A stretch of DNA of 64,000 bases from an uncultured Flavobacteriaceae bacterium. Lineage in GTDB: Bacteria; Bacteroidota; Bacteroidia; Flavobacteriales; Flavobacteriaceae. The notes under the pieces were generated by a model, which made no database searches, had not been told where the DNA came from, and saw only the letters and a program-made list of their open reading frames with translations. Made by a program: the position numbers and the translations under genes. Shown piece after piece: positions 1 through 8,686 of the stretch (positions are counted from its first letter, which is position 1; every line of letters begins with the position of its first letter). The DNA lies in assembly GCA_947494325.1 (NCBI GenBank), contig CANLUS010000007.1, forward strand, positions 1 to 64,000, written 5' to 3'.

Positions 1-27
1 GGAGAGTATGTCGTTGCCTTTCTTTTT

Positions 28-65
28 AAAAAAGCTCTTGATTTAGTTCTTGAGCTTTTTTTTTG
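28..65 (+). terminator. Rho-independent terminator of an upstream gene
   Basis: Arms AAAAAAGCTC and GAGCTTTTTT flank a short loop and are followed by a long T-run. It lies before porQ and presumably ends a transcript entering from outside the window. The 27 bases before it are too short to assign to a gene. Confidence 0.65.
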
Positions 66-135
66 CTTTATACTATATAAAATATCACTAAATAATTACG
101 TTATAACTTATATTTCTAGTTTCTTTGCCTAACTA

Positions 136-1170
136 ATGAAAAACGGAATACTCATATTAGTTTTATGCATGTCGAGCTTTGGTTTTAGTCAGGTCGGTGG
201 CGAACGTATATTTAATTTTTTGAATGTACCTACTTCAGCAAGACAAGCGGCCTTAGGAGGTGAAGCGTTAACATTAATTAATGATATTAATCAACCCCTA
301 TGGAATCCTTCACTTATCAATGCCGAAATTGACAATCAAGCTTCACTAAGTTATGTTGATTTTTTGGCAGATGTTAATTACGGATCTCTCTCTTTTGCCC
401 ATCTTTTTAGTAGACGCATAGGAACATTTCATGCAGGATTTACTTTTGTAAATTTTGGTGAATTTATTGCTGCAAATGAAGATGGTACCGAAACAGGTAC
501 TTTTAAGGCCAGAGACTTAGCATTTCAGATAGGCTATAGTTATACATTACCATGGGAAGGCTTTTTCGTCGGGGCGAATATGAAATTTATTAGTTCTAGT
601 ATAGAAAATTTCACTTCTAGTGGAATTGCAGCCGATTTTGCACTGACCTATCATAACGAATTTAGACCTTACTTATTTACAGCTGTCATCAGGAATATCG
701 GATATCAGATAAATCCTTTCGATGAAGTTAGAGAAAAGCTACCACTAGAAATTGCTGTTGGTGCTTCCTATAAATTGGAGAACATTCCATTACAATGGCA
801 TGTTACAATTAACAATTTACAACGTTGGAATATTTCTGAAAAGAATCCTTCCGATAGTCAAACAAGTATTGGTGGCGAAACGACAAACGATAAAATTTCC
901 TTTGTTGGAAATGCCGTCCGACATGTAGTTGTTGGGGCTGAATTTTTTCCTGATAAAGGTTTCAATATAAGATTAGGATATAACTTTAGAAGAGGAAGAG
1001 AATTACGTCTTACGCAAAGTAGAACATTTGCCGGAATAACCGCTGGTTTTGGATTGCAGATGGGTCGCTTTAAATTTAATTACGCGTTTAGTAAATTTCA
1101 CCCTGCCTCTAATACTAATACTTTTTCATTGAATATAGATTTGGCAAAAACGGGCTTTAAAAGATATTAA
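136..1170 (+). CDS. porQ: Type IX secretion system protein PorQ
   Basis: PorQ is an outer-membrane beta-barrel protein linked to the type IX secretion system, which exports CTD-tagged proteins in Bacteroidota. The 344-residue protein starts with a signal peptide (about residues 1-18, ending near FGFSQ). The mature N-terminus carries the ARQAALGGE and NPSL-type segments typical of PorQ/PorV-like proteins, followed by alternating hydrophobic strands to the end, as expected for a barrel. cmk starts 4 bp after the stop, an arrangement I know from other flavobacteria. The assignment rests on overall sequence look and this synteny; the beta-barrel topology is inferred. Confidence 0.85.
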   Translation: MKNGILILVLCMSSFGFSQVGGERIFNFLNVPTSARQAALGGEALTLINDINQPLWNPSLINAEIDNQASLSYVDFLADVNYGSLSFAHLFSRRIGTFHAGFTFVNFGEFIAANEDGTETGTFKARDLAFQIGYSYTLPWEGFFVGANMKFISSSIENFTSSGIAADFALTYHNEFRPYLFTAVIRNIGYQINPFDEVREKLPLEIAVGASYKLENIPLQWHVTINNLQRWNISEKNPSDSQTSIGGETTNDKISFVGNAVRHVVVGAEFFPDKGFNIRLGYNFRRGRELRLTQSRTFAGITAGFGLQMGRFKFNYAFSKFHPASNTNTFSLNIDLAKTGFKRY

Positions 1171-1174
1171 TTTA

Positions 1175-1873
1175 ATGGTAGAAAAGAAGATCATAATAGC
1201 AATTGATGGTTTCTCATCAACAGGGAAAAGTACTATCGCCAAGCATTTGGCCGCTGAATTAAATTATTTATATGTAGATACCGGTGCGATGTACAGGGCG
1301 ATTACCTACTATGCGATGCAACAGAAGTTCGTTGGTCCAGATTTTTTCGATACAGATGCTCTAATTAATGAGCTCAATAATATTTCATTAGAATTTGTCT
1401 ATAACTCAGAATTAAAGTTTTCTGAGATGTGTTTGAATGGTGTCAATGTTGAGCGAGAAATTCGCACTATCGAAGTTTCTAAATTAGTGAGTAAGGTATC
1501 TGCAATATCTGAAGTGAGAAAAAAATTAGTAGAGCAGCAGCAAACGATGGGTACTAAAAGAGGACTGGTAATGGATGGTCGAGATATAGGTACTGTTGTA
1601 TTTCCAGAAGCCGAACTAAAACTGTTTATGACCGCATCACCTGAGAAAAGAGCTACAAGGCGTTATAAAGAATTACTTGATAGAGGTCATAAAGTAAATT
1701 ACGATGAAGTATTAGAAAACGTACAGCAACGTGATTTGATTGATTCTACAAGAGAAGATTCTCCATTAATTAAGGCAAAAGATGCAGTTGAATTCGATAA
1801 TAGTGATATGGGATTAAAAGAACAGTTCGAACGGGTTTATAACTTAGCCTTACTTACAATTTCGAAGCTTTAA
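1175..1873 (+). CDS. cmk: Cytidylate kinase
   Basis: Transfers phosphate from ATP to CMP or dCMP in cytosolic pyrimidine salvage and nucleotide supply. The 232 residues match the usual bacterial Cmk length. The P-loop GFSSTGKST is at residues 12-20, the YVDTGAMYRA substrate motif at about 33-42 and DGRDIGT at 134-140. It follows porQ by 4 bp and is probably co-transcribed with it. Its stop overlaps the stop of the convergent queE: both TAA codons share the palindrome TTAA. Confidence 0.97.
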   Translation: MVEKKIIIAIDGFSSTGKSTIAKHLAAELNYLYVDTGAMYRAITYYAMQQKFVGPDFFDTDALINELNNISLEFVYNSELKFSEMCLNGVNVEREIRTIEVSKLVSKVSAISEVRKKLVEQQQTMGTKRGLVMDGRDIGTVVFPEAELKLFMTASPEKRATRRYKELLDRGHKVNYDEVLENVQQRDLIDSTREDSPLIKAKDAVEFDNSDMGLKEQFERVYNLALLTISKL

Positions 1874-2502
1874 GGGATATTCAAATATTTATGAGTTTGA
1901 AGTGAGATTTTCCATTGAGGATGTTGCATGACATAATCCACTAATAATGGCGTCATTTTTTCCTGATTACTCCATTCAGGTTGCAAAAAAAGCACACATT
2001 TGCCATTCACTTTAGACGCTTGAACTTCGGCAAATTTAAAGTCATCTTTATTATAAATAATAACTTTTAACTCATCTGCTTCAGCATAGACACTATCTAA
2101 AGGTAGTTTATTCTTTTTGGGAGAAAGACAAATCCAATTCCATTTTCCTGATAACTCGTAGGCGCCAGACGTTTCTATATGTGTTTTAATTCCTTTTTGC
2201 TGTAGATTTTGAGTAATATAATCCATATTCCACATTAAAGGCTCACCTCCAGTTATTACAACTGTATTACTATATTTCTGAACATTTTCAATGATGGTAT
2301 CCGTTAAAGTCGCAGGGTGTAATTCGGCATTCCAACTTTCTTTGACGTCACACCAATGACAGCCAACATCACAACCACCAATTCTGATAAAATATGCAGC
2401 TGTTCCAGTATGAAACCCTTCTCCTTGGATGGTATAAAACTCTTCCATTAAGGGAAGCATTTTACCCTCCTGTAAAAGCAACTGTGTATCTATTTCTAAC
2501 AT
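1870..2502 (-). CDS. queE: 7-carboxy-7-deazaguanine synthase QueE
   Basis: Radical SAM enzyme that converts 6-carboxytetrahydropterin to 7-carboxy-7-deazaguanine in queuosine biosynthesis. The N-terminus has EEFYTIQGEGFHTG followed by GGCDVGCHWCD, whose CX3CX2C cysteines would bind the 4Fe-4S cluster; TGGEP for SAM binding lies further on. The start is uncertain: ATG at 2502 sits only about 4 bp from a perfect -7 element (2507-2514), so the transcript would be nearly leaderless. An internal ATG at 2460 (MLPLMEEFYT) matches where E. coli QueE begins. I keep 2502 because I recall similar N-terminal extensions in flavobacterial homologues. Confidence 0.92.
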   Translation of the reverse strand: MLEIDTQLLLQEGKMLPLMEEFYTIQGEGFHTGTAAYFIRIGGCDVGCHWCDVKESWNAELHPATLTDTIIENVQKYSNTVVITGGEPLMWNMDYITQNLQQKGIKTHIETSGAYELSGKWNWICLSPKKNKLPLDSVYAEADELKVIIYNKDDFKFAEVQASKVNGKCVLFLQPEWSNQEKMTPLLVDYVMQHPQWKISLQTHKYLNIP

Positions 2503-2506
2503 GCTA

Positions 2507-2514
2507 CAAAGATA
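2507..2514 (-). promoter_or_regulatory. -7 promoter element for queE
   Basis: Reads TATCTTTG on the minus strand, a match to the Bacteroidota consensus TAnnTTTG. It lies only about 4 bp upstream of the annotated ATG, which bears on the choice of queE start. Confidence 0.5.
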
Positions 2515-2563
2515 AACAGGATAAACCGAATTTATAAGATAAGATGCGTCTTTTTTAGGTGTT

Positions 2564-3046
2564 CTATTTTACCGCTGCAGTTACGTCAATTTCAATTTTC
2601 GCGTCAATAACCAAGTCGGCTACAAAAGTAGTTCTAGCAGGTTTATTTACTGGAAAGTATTCACGAAAAACTTCGTTAAAAGCTGCAAAATCGTTAACAT
2701 CTGTCAAAATCACCGTACACTTAGCAACATGTTCTAGATCAGATCCATTGGCTTCTAATACCGCTTTTATATTTTCTAGAGCCTGGCGGGTTTCCCCTTT
2801 TATGCCACCATGAGCGATTTTTAGAGAGTCACTATTAAAACCTACTTGGCCTGTTAAAAACAGAATATCTCCAATACGGACGGCTTCTGAAAACGGAGCT
2901 GACTTTCGACGTTCAATTTTGGATTCTAAAAATTCAATCTCAGTTTTCTTTGTCACTGTTTCGTCAACTTCTGTTTTTTGAGAAGTAGAACATGATACAA
3001 AGGAGATAATTAAAAAACTCAATATTAGATGTGACGTAATCTTCAT
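2564..3046 (-). CDS. RidA-family lipoprotein
   Basis: RidA proteins are small trimeric enamine/imine deaminases that remove reactive 2-aminoacrylate. This 160-residue copy has a lipoprotein signal (LIISFVSC, modified Cys near residue 19) and a linker rich in Thr, Glu and Lys before the RidA domain (about 40-160). The domain shows SEAVRIGDILFLTGQVG and the C-terminal VADLVIDAKIEIDVTAAV stretch. An exported, lipid-anchored RidA is a variant seen in Bacteroidota; its periplasmic substrate is unknown. The Arg usually found near the C-terminal active site is not evident by eye, so enzymatic activity is uncertain. Confidence 0.82.
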   Translation of the reverse strand: MKITSHLILSFLIISFVSCSTSQKTEVDETVTKKTEIEFLESKIERRKSAPFSEAVRIGDILFLTGQVGFNSDSLKIAHGGIKGETRQALENIKAVLEANGSDLEHVAKCTVILTDVNDFAAFNEVFREYFPVNKPARTTFVADLVIDAKIEIDVTAAVK

Positions 3047-3179
3047 AGTAGTGTCAAATTAGAATAAATTCAGGGTAAAGTTAAAAAATATCTTGCCAAA
3101 AGAATAGTGGATATCTATTTTTTGAATTGGCGTATTTTAACTGTATTTTTATGAACTTAAATAAATACATAAATTTCTA

Positions 3180-4703
3180 ATGAGTAAAAAGGAAGAGTTC
3201 TTTAATTATATAAATGATGGTTATAAAACTAAAGGTGATTTTATAACGCTAGGAGCGGCTATGTTAGGTGAAGAAACTGTAACTGATGCTTTTGTAAAAA
3301 TTCCTTTAAAAACAATCAATCGTCATGGGTTAATTGCCGGGGCTACAGGTACAGGAAAAACCAAAACATTACAAGTTTTTGCAGAGAACCTTTCAGAAAA
3401 GGGAATTCCGGTTTTATTAATGGATGTGAAAGGAGATTTAAGTGGCTTGGCACAACCGAGTCCAGGACATCCTAAAATCGATGAACGTCATGCAAAAATT
3501 GGATTACCGTTTGAAGCAAAACCTTTTCCGGTAGAAATATTGACTATTTCAGAACAAGATGGAACGCGATTGCGCGCTACGGTTTCAGAATTTGGCCCCG
3601 TATTACTATCGAGAATTTTAGATTTGACAGAAACGCAAAGCGGTATTGTAGCCATTCTCTTTAAATATTGTGATGATAAAAAATTACCCTTACTCGATTT
3701 AAAAGATTTTAAGAAAGTATTGCAATATGCTACCAGTGAAGGAAAAAAAGAATTGGAAGCAGAATATGGTCGAGTTTCGACATCTTCTACAGGAGCGATC
3801 TTGAGAAAAGTAGTGGAGATAGAACAACAAGGGGGAGATCTTTTTTTTGGAGAACGTTCTTTCGAAATTGACGATTTGGTACGAGTTGATGAGAATGGAA
3901 GAGGGGTTATTTCTGTTTTGCGATTAACAGACGTGCAAAATAAACCAAAACTATTTTCAACATTCATGCTACAATTGCTTGCAGAAATATACAATACCTT
4001 ACCAGAACAAGGTGATTCTGGGCAACCAGAGTTAGTATTATTTATAGACGAAGCACATTTGATATTTAAGGAGGCGTCAAAGGCCCTAATGAACCAAATA
4101 GAAAGCATTGTAAAGCTGATTCGATCGAAAGGGGTTGGAGTGTATTTTGTAACACAAAACCCGAAAGATGTTCCCGCTGATGTATTATCTCAACTAGGAT
4201 TGAAGATTCAACATGCATTGCGTGCTTTTACGGCTAATGATAGAAAGGCCATTAAATTGACTGCTGAGAATTATCCAGATTCTGAGTATTACAACACAGC
4301 CGAAGTATTGACTCAATTAGGAATTGGAGAGGCTTTAGTTTCTTCTTTGAGCGAAAAAGGAATTCCAACGCCTCTGGCAAGAACGATGTTAAGAGCTCCA
4401 ATGAGTAGAATGGATATTTTGACAGGAAGTGAATTGTCTACGTTGATTGGAAATTCGAAGATTGCTCGAAAATATAATGAGGAGATCGATAGAGAAAGTG
4501 CCTATGAAATTCTGAATAAGAAAATTGATGAGGCAAATAAAGTAGAAGCTGAAGAGAAAAAACGTGAAGAGAAAGAAAAGGTCTCTAGACGAAGAACTTC
4601 GAGTTCTCGAAGAAGTACACGAATGAATCCTATCTTAAAAGTTGTAACAAGTGCTACCTTTATTAGAGGAGTCTTAGGTGTTCTAAAAAAAGTAATTCGA
4701 TAA
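3180..4703 (+). CDS. HerA-like ATPase, DUF853 family
   Basis: Member of the DUF853 (YjgR-like) branch of HerA/FtsK P-loop ATPases, probably a hexameric motor; the substrate is unknown. Walker A GATGTGKT is at residues 54-61, Walker B LVLFIDEAHLIF at about 284-295, and a TQNPKDVPADVL sensor-like segment follows. The C-terminus holds a charged Lys/Glu/Arg-rich linker (about 440-485) and a short hydrophobic basic tail. The 507 residues are typical for the family. It stands first in a plus-strand run of four genes. No NurA-type nuclease lies nearby, so a role in end resection is not supported by context. Confidence 0.88.
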   Translation: MSKKEEFFNYINDGYKTKGDFITLGAAMLGEETVTDAFVKIPLKTINRHGLIAGATGTGKTKTLQVFAENLSEKGIPVLLMDVKGDLSGLAQPSPGHPKIDERHAKIGLPFEAKPFPVEILTISEQDGTRLRATVSEFGPVLLSRILDLTETQSGIVAILFKYCDDKKLPLLDLKDFKKVLQYATSEGKKELEAEYGRVSTSSTGAILRKVVEIEQQGGDLFFGERSFEIDDLVRVDENGRGVISVLRLTDVQNKPKLFSTFMLQLLAEIYNTLPEQGDSGQPELVLFIDEAHLIFKEASKALMNQIESIVKLIRSKGVGVYFVTQNPKDVPADVLSQLGLKIQHALRAFTANDRKAIKLTAENYPDSEYYNTAEVLTQLGIGEALVSSLSEKGIPTPLARTMLRAPMSRMDILTGSELSTLIGNSKIARKYNEEIDRESAYEILNKKIDEANKVEAEEKKREEKEKVSRRRTSSSRRSTRMNPILKVVTSATFIRGVLGVLKKVIR

Positions 4704-4716
4704 TACACAAAAGGTT

Positions 4717-5262
4717 ATGAAAAGAACGATACTATACGTAATAGTCTTACTCACTTTTTTACAGTGTAAAAAGGAAAACGATTTTACAATTGCAAAAGAT
4801 CAGTTAGGCAAAGTAACTGCGTTAACTCAAGTTCATGAATTGAAAGAAATTTTTGCCAAAGATTCATTGGTTTCTAATTTGGGTGAAGGTGATTTCGCAA
4901 ATGCAGAATTTGATGAGTATCTCGTATACGATAAAAAAGGAAAACACTTACTAACGTTAGTGTCTAAAGAACAACACGATTCTACATCTGTAATTGATAA
5001 TATTCAGATTTTTGATGATCGCTACAAAACTGTAAAAGGATTAGGTCTTTCTTCTGTTTTTAAAGATATTGTTGGAGAGTATTCTGTGAATAAGGTAGAA
5101 TCGACATTTACGACGGCAGTATTAATTATTGATGAGCTAAATGTAACTATCGCCATTGATAAAAAAGAGTTGGGAATTAATGATTTTGGTATTGAAAAGA
5201 TACAATTAGATCAGATTCCAGATATGGCTAAAATTAAATATTTCACAATTTGGTTTGACTAA
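4717..5262 (+). CDS. Hypothetical lipoprotein
   Basis: I do not recognise the family. The 181-residue protein has a short lipoprotein signal (VLLTFLQC, Cys at residue 17) and then an acidic soluble domain with predicted alternating strands and no Cys or His cluster. It begins 13 bp after the DUF853 ATPase, so the two are probably co-transcribed. A segment of the form GLSSVFKDIVGEYSV recalls small periplasmic lipoproteins that pair with enzymes, but no function can be assigned. Confidence 0.75.
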   Translation: MKRTILYVIVLLTFLQCKKENDFTIAKDQLGKVTALTQVHELKEIFAKDSLVSNLGEGDFANAEFDEYLVYDKKGKHLLTLVSKEQHDSTSVIDNIQIFDDRYKTVKGLGLSSVFKDIVGEYSVNKVESTFTTAVLIIDELNVTIAIDKKELGINDFGIEKIQLDQIPDMAKIKYFTIWFD

Positions 5263-5290
5263 GAAACTTCTCATGACTGGGTAAATACAT

Positions 5291-5788
5291 ATGAAAGAAC
5301 AACTAGAAAACCTTCCTCGCAATGCAAAAGAAAAATATATAGAAAATAAGAAGTATTTTGCCAAGCTTAAAAAGAAAACGCCTAAGCGTTTAGATATTTT
5401 CATGCAGGAATTACATGAGGATGAATTCTCTAAAGCAGATTGTCTTTCTTGTGCTAATTGCTGTAAAACAAGTAGCCCTATTTTTACAGATAGGGATATT
5501 GGTAGGATAGCAAAGCATTTCCGTTTGAAAGAACATCAATTTATTGCTCAATATTTGCAACGTGATGAAGATGATTTTATGGTGCTGAAAAAGGCACCTT
5601 GCGTCTTTTTAAATCATGATGATAACGCATGTTCCATTTATGATGTGCGCCCAAAAGCATGTGCCGAATATCCGCATACGAACAGAAAAAAAATCATTCA
5701 AATAACAAATCTTACCTTAAAGAATACAGAAATATGCCCGGCTGCTTTTAATATTGTTGAGGAATTAAAGAAAAAACTTCCACTGTAA
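5291..5788 (+). CDS. YkgJ-family cysteine cluster protein
   Basis: Small cytosolic protein with an N-terminal basic helix (residues 1-40) and a cysteine cluster: DCLSCANCC (C51, C54, C57, C58), then APCVFL, DNACSIYDVRPKAC and a late EICPAAF. This arrangement defines the YkgJ/UPF0153 family, thought to bind zinc or an iron-sulfur cluster; the biochemical role is not established. At 165 residues it is complete. It sits 28 bp after the preceding lipoprotein gene in the same direction. Confidence 0.9.
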   Translation: MKEQLENLPRNAKEKYIENKKYFAKLKKKTPKRLDIFMQELHEDEFSKADCLSCANCCKTSSPIFTDRDIGRIAKHFRLKEHQFIAQYLQRDEDDFMVLKKAPCVFLNHDDNACSIYDVRPKACAEYPHTNRKKIIQITNLTLKNTEICPAAFNIVEELKKKLPL

Positions 5789-5854
5789 ATATTGATTCTC
5801 CGGTTGGAGCAACCATCCTTTTATTTTAGCATCTATCCATCAAACAATTTAACT

Positions 5855-6307
5855 ATGCTCCGTATTTTTGCTTTTTTGTGCATTGCTATTTCATTTATTT
5901 CTTGCAGTGTAGATGATGATGTTTCTTTTAGAGAACTGAACACTAATCGTCAACTTTGGGAATCCTCACAAGTCAAGAATTATTCAATTAATGAACGCTT
6001 AAGTTGTTTTTGTGGTGGGGTTTTAGAACGAGATATCTTTGTGGTTAACGGTGTAAAGGACCGAGTTGAATTTGATGAAACAACGTTACCAGCGGGACAA
6101 ACCTATGATGACGTTTTTAACGCTGCTAGAACGGTTGAAGAAACTTTTGAATTTATTGAATCATTATTAAAACAAGATCTAGCTTCCTTATTTATTGAAT
6201 ACGATGATATCTACGGATTTCCAAAGACTATTAGTATAGACTATTCACAAGGCGTATCTGATGACGAAATAGGATATAGTTATGCTAACTTTGAAATTAG
6301 TAACTAG
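5855..6307 (+). CDS. DUF6174-type lipoprotein
   Basis: Small lipoprotein starting MLRIFAFLCIAISFISCS, with the lipobox Cys near residue 17. The mature part has NRQLWESSQVKNYSI and a CFCGG motif, which I associate with DUF6174, a family of unknown function in Bacteroidota and Proteobacteria. A reading frame extends upstream to a TTG at 5792, but the ATG at 5855 begins exactly with the signal peptide and is preferred. The stop overlaps the convergent serine hydrolase gene by 4 bp. Confidence 0.75.
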   Translation: MLRIFAFLCIAISFISCSVDDDVSFRELNTNRQLWESSQVKNYSINERLSCFCGGVLERDIFVVNGVKDRVEFDETTLPAGQTYDDVFNAARTVEETFEFIESLLKQDLASLFIEYDDIYGFPKTISIDYSQGVSDDEIGYSYANFEISN

Positions 6308-7380
6308 TTCAAAAATAATGTTTCTAATTTTCGACTCAATCGGCCAACAGGAACTTGAGATAAGTTGCATACGATGGCGATAACCACTTTTTCTTCGGGG
6401 TATATTAACAACAGTGTTGAGGCTCCAGCGCCTCCCCCAGAATGCGAAACTACAGGAGTATTCTTACTATTTTGGCCAATGACAAAGCCAATACCATATT
6501 TAGTCGACTTACCATCTTTTGTTTTTTGAGCTGTTAATAGTTCTTTAAGGCTTTCTTTCTTAATAACCTTTGGATCAATTATTTCATTACCAAAGCGAAT
6601 AAGATCTTCTGATGTAGCTATGAAACCTCCTCCTGCTACTTTATGTTCATTACTGACTATTGGACTTTTAATTATTTTGTTTTGATTCGTTTTCCTGTAG
6701 AACTGAGTTCTATTAGGCATTTTTCGATCCGACAGATCCAGCAAGGTATGCTGCATTTCAAGAGGTTCGAATAATTCTTGGGTCATGAATTTCGTAAAAT
6801 CTTTCTTGGTAATTTCCTCAATAACTGCACTTAATAAATTCCATCCATAGGTACTATACCGATATTTAACACCGGGTTGACTGATTAAAGGATCGTTTTT
6901 AAAAATACTCAATCCTTCGCTAATAGTCATTTTTTTATTACTAATGAATTCTCTTCCTTTATAATGTCGTATGCCAGCTAAATGACCGCCCACTTGACGA
7001 ATGGTAAAATCATATTTTTTTTTGGGATAGCTAGGCAAATAGGTGTATAAGCTTTCATCAAAATTCAATTTGTTCCTATCAGCAAGAATTGCCAAACCTA
7101 CTGCGGTTATTGGTTTAGAGATACTCGCTAATCTAAACAAAGTTGTATTCGGATTTACCTTCTTCTTTAAGCCAAGATCACTAAATCCAAAACCTTCAGA
7201 CCATATAAGTTTGGTATTTTTTGAAACTGAAACGGATAGACCCGGGATAGAATGATTCTTTAAAAATGCACTTGTAATTTTACGGGCATTATCAATTTGA
7301 GTTGTCTCTTGAATTAAAATTTCTTGCCCATTACAAATGATGCAAGTTACGAAGCTAACTATGACTATGATGTTTTTCAT
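6304..7380 (-). CDS. LACTB-like class C beta-lactamase-fold serine hydrolase
   Basis: Secreted penicillin-binding-protein-like hydrolase of 358 residues with an N-terminal signal peptide ending near CNGQE. The nucleophile motif S86-I-S-K89 is intact, the second motif reads YSTYGW (Tyr-Ser-Thr, as in LACTB proteins rather than Tyr-x-Asn) and the third is HSGGG. The gene starts inside the stop of the upstream NamZ-like gene (4-bp overlap), so the two are translationally coupled. In Bacillus the NamZ gene ybbC sits with amiE, a beta-lactamase-fold muramyl-L-alanine amidase, so a cell-wall amide substrate is plausible here by analogy. A beta-lactamase or D-aminopeptidase role is not excluded. Confidence 0.87.
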   Translation of the reverse strand: MKNIIVIVSFVTCIICNGQEILIQETTQIDNARKITSAFLKNHSIPGLSVSVSKNTKLIWSEGFGFSDLGLKKKVNPNTTLFRLASISKPITAVGLAILADRNKLNFDESLYTYLPSYPKKKYDFTIRQVGGHLAGIRHYKGREFISNKKMTISEGLSIFKNDPLISQPGVKYRYSTYGWNLLSAVIEEITKKDFTKFMTQELFEPLEMQHTLLDLSDRKMPNRTQFYRKTNQNKIIKSPIVSNEHKVAGGGFIATSEDLIRFGNEIIDPKVIKKESLKELLTAQKTKDGKSTKYGIGFVIGQNSKNTPVVSHSGGGAGASTLLLIYPEEKVVIAIVCNLSQVPVGRLSRKLETLFLN

Positions 7381-8678
7381 TCCTTATAGATTAAGTAGTT
7401 TTTACGTATTTTTTTAAAGGCTTCAAGTTCTTGTTGCCAGGTGGCTTTGATCTGTTTTTGATTCATGCCTTTTTCTAATTGTGCCTGCAGTTTTGTACTT
7501 CCCGCATGAACAGTAAAAGTTGGTCCAAAAAATGTCTCATTCTTGGGTGTTTTTTGATAAGCATCAATCAACCATGCTAGATTTACCTCCTGTAAACGCT
7601 CTTGCTTTCTTAAGTCAACAGCTTTCACGAGCTTATTTTTATGTTTAGGATGTTTTGAACCAAAATTAGCCTCTGGGGTATATGTAAATTCACTTTGGGC
7701 AAAAAATGGGGCGCCGTATACTTGAAATTGCATTTCGGTACCTCGTCCAGCATTGATAGTTGTACCTTCGAAAAAACCTAAACTGGGATATAAATTAATT
7801 GCCTTATCGTTAGGTAAGTTTGGGGACGGTCTAATAGGTAAACTATAGGTACTAGCATGTGTGTAATTTTGTAATGGAATAACTGTCAAATCACATTGTA
7901 CATTATCTTTTAACCACTTTTCTCCGTTAATCATTTGGGCATATTCACCAATGGTCATTCCATATACTAAAGGAATCGGATTTAAACCTAAAAAACTTCT
8001 ATGTTCTGGTTCGAGCGTTGGGCCATCTATATAATGTCCGTTTGGATTGGGCCTGTCTAAAACTAGTACAGGAATCTTAGCCTCTGCACATGCTTCTAGC
8101 ACATATTGGAGGGTAGCGATATACGTATAAAAGCGAACACCAACATCTTGAATATCGAAAACGACCATATCTAAACCTTTAAGTTGTTCTTGACTAGGCT
8201 TTCTACTTTTACCATGCAAAGAAATAATAGGCAGTCCTGTTTTAGCATCTTTACCATCAGCAACATGTTCACCAGCATCTGCTTTTCCCCGAAAGCCATG
8301 TTCAGGTGAGAATACTTTTTTAATTTGTACACCACTTGCTAGTAGGCTATCTACTAAATGTGTGTAATTTAGTTGACGTGAGGTGATGGTATCTGTTATT
8401 TTATCAAGCTCAGGATCTACGTCATAACTAATTACAATGTCTTCCTTAAAAATGACGGAGGTTTGATTTGCAACGACGGCTATATTCTTGTTCTTTAAAA
8501 GCTTTAAATAAATATCTGTGTTATTAGCGCCAACAATGATATTTTTTGAGATGTGTTCATCAATAATTTTGTCAATCTCGTTACCCTTTTCAGATATTTG
8601 AGATTTACACGAAATCATTCCAAAAAGGAAAACTACAACCGAAAAGAAATATGTATTTTTGAGCAACAAACGCACCAT
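7377..8678 (-). CDS. NamZ-like exo-beta-N-acetylmuramidase (DUF1343)
   Basis: Family founded by Bacillus NamZ, which releases terminal MurNAc from peptidoglycan fragments. The 433-residue protein has a lipoprotein signal (FGMISCKS) and the hallmark FSPEHGFRG (probable catalytic Glu), VFDIQDVGVRFYTY, LDRPNPNGHYIDGP and LRPSPNLP-type segments. It is first in a two-gene operon with the serine hydrolase at 6304-7380. Its start codon lies only 8 bp from the start of the divergent permease gene, so promoters of both genes must lie within or across each other's 5' ends. Confidence 0.92.
   Translation of the reverse strand: MVRLLLKNTYFFSVVVFLFGMISCKSQISEKGNEIDKIIDEHISKNIIVGANNTDIYLKLLKNKNIAVVANQTSVIFKEDIVISYDVDPELDKITDTITSRQLNYTHLVDSLLASGVQIKKVFSPEHGFRGKADAGEHVADGKDAKTGLPIISLHGKSRKPSQEQLKGLDMVVFDIQDVGVRFYTYIATLQYVLEACAEAKIPVLVLDRPNPNGHYIDGPTLEPEHRSFLGLNPIPLVYGMTIGEYAQMINGEKWLKDNVQCDLTVIPLQNYTHASTYSLPIRPSPNLPNDKAINLYPSLGFFEGTTINAGRGTEMQFQVYGAPFFAQSEFTYTPEANFGSKHPKHKNKLVKAVDLRKQERLQEVNLAWLIDAYQKTPKNETFFGPTFTVHAGSTKLQAQLEKGMNQKQIKATWQQELEAFKKIRKNYLIYKE
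8654..8661 (+). promoter_or_regulatory. -7 promoter element inside the NamZ-like gene
   Basis: TATTTTTG matches TAnnTTTG and lies 25 bp before the TTG start of the permease at 8687. It falls within the signal-peptide codons of the divergent gene. No clear -33 TTTG was seen. Confidence 0.5.
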
Positions 8679-8686
8679 TAGAACTT

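Noticed and set aside
3488-4108. Long minus-strand open frame opposite the DUF853 gene
   Set aside because: It is antisense to a clearly conserved ATPase, has Ser/Cys-rich low-complexity composition and no recognisable domain.
6304-7380. Antibiotic-resistance class C beta-lactamase
   Set aside because: The motifs fit the LACTB-like branch (Tyr-Ser-Thr), and the gene is coupled to a NamZ-like muramidase, so a cell-wall role is more likely than drug resistance.
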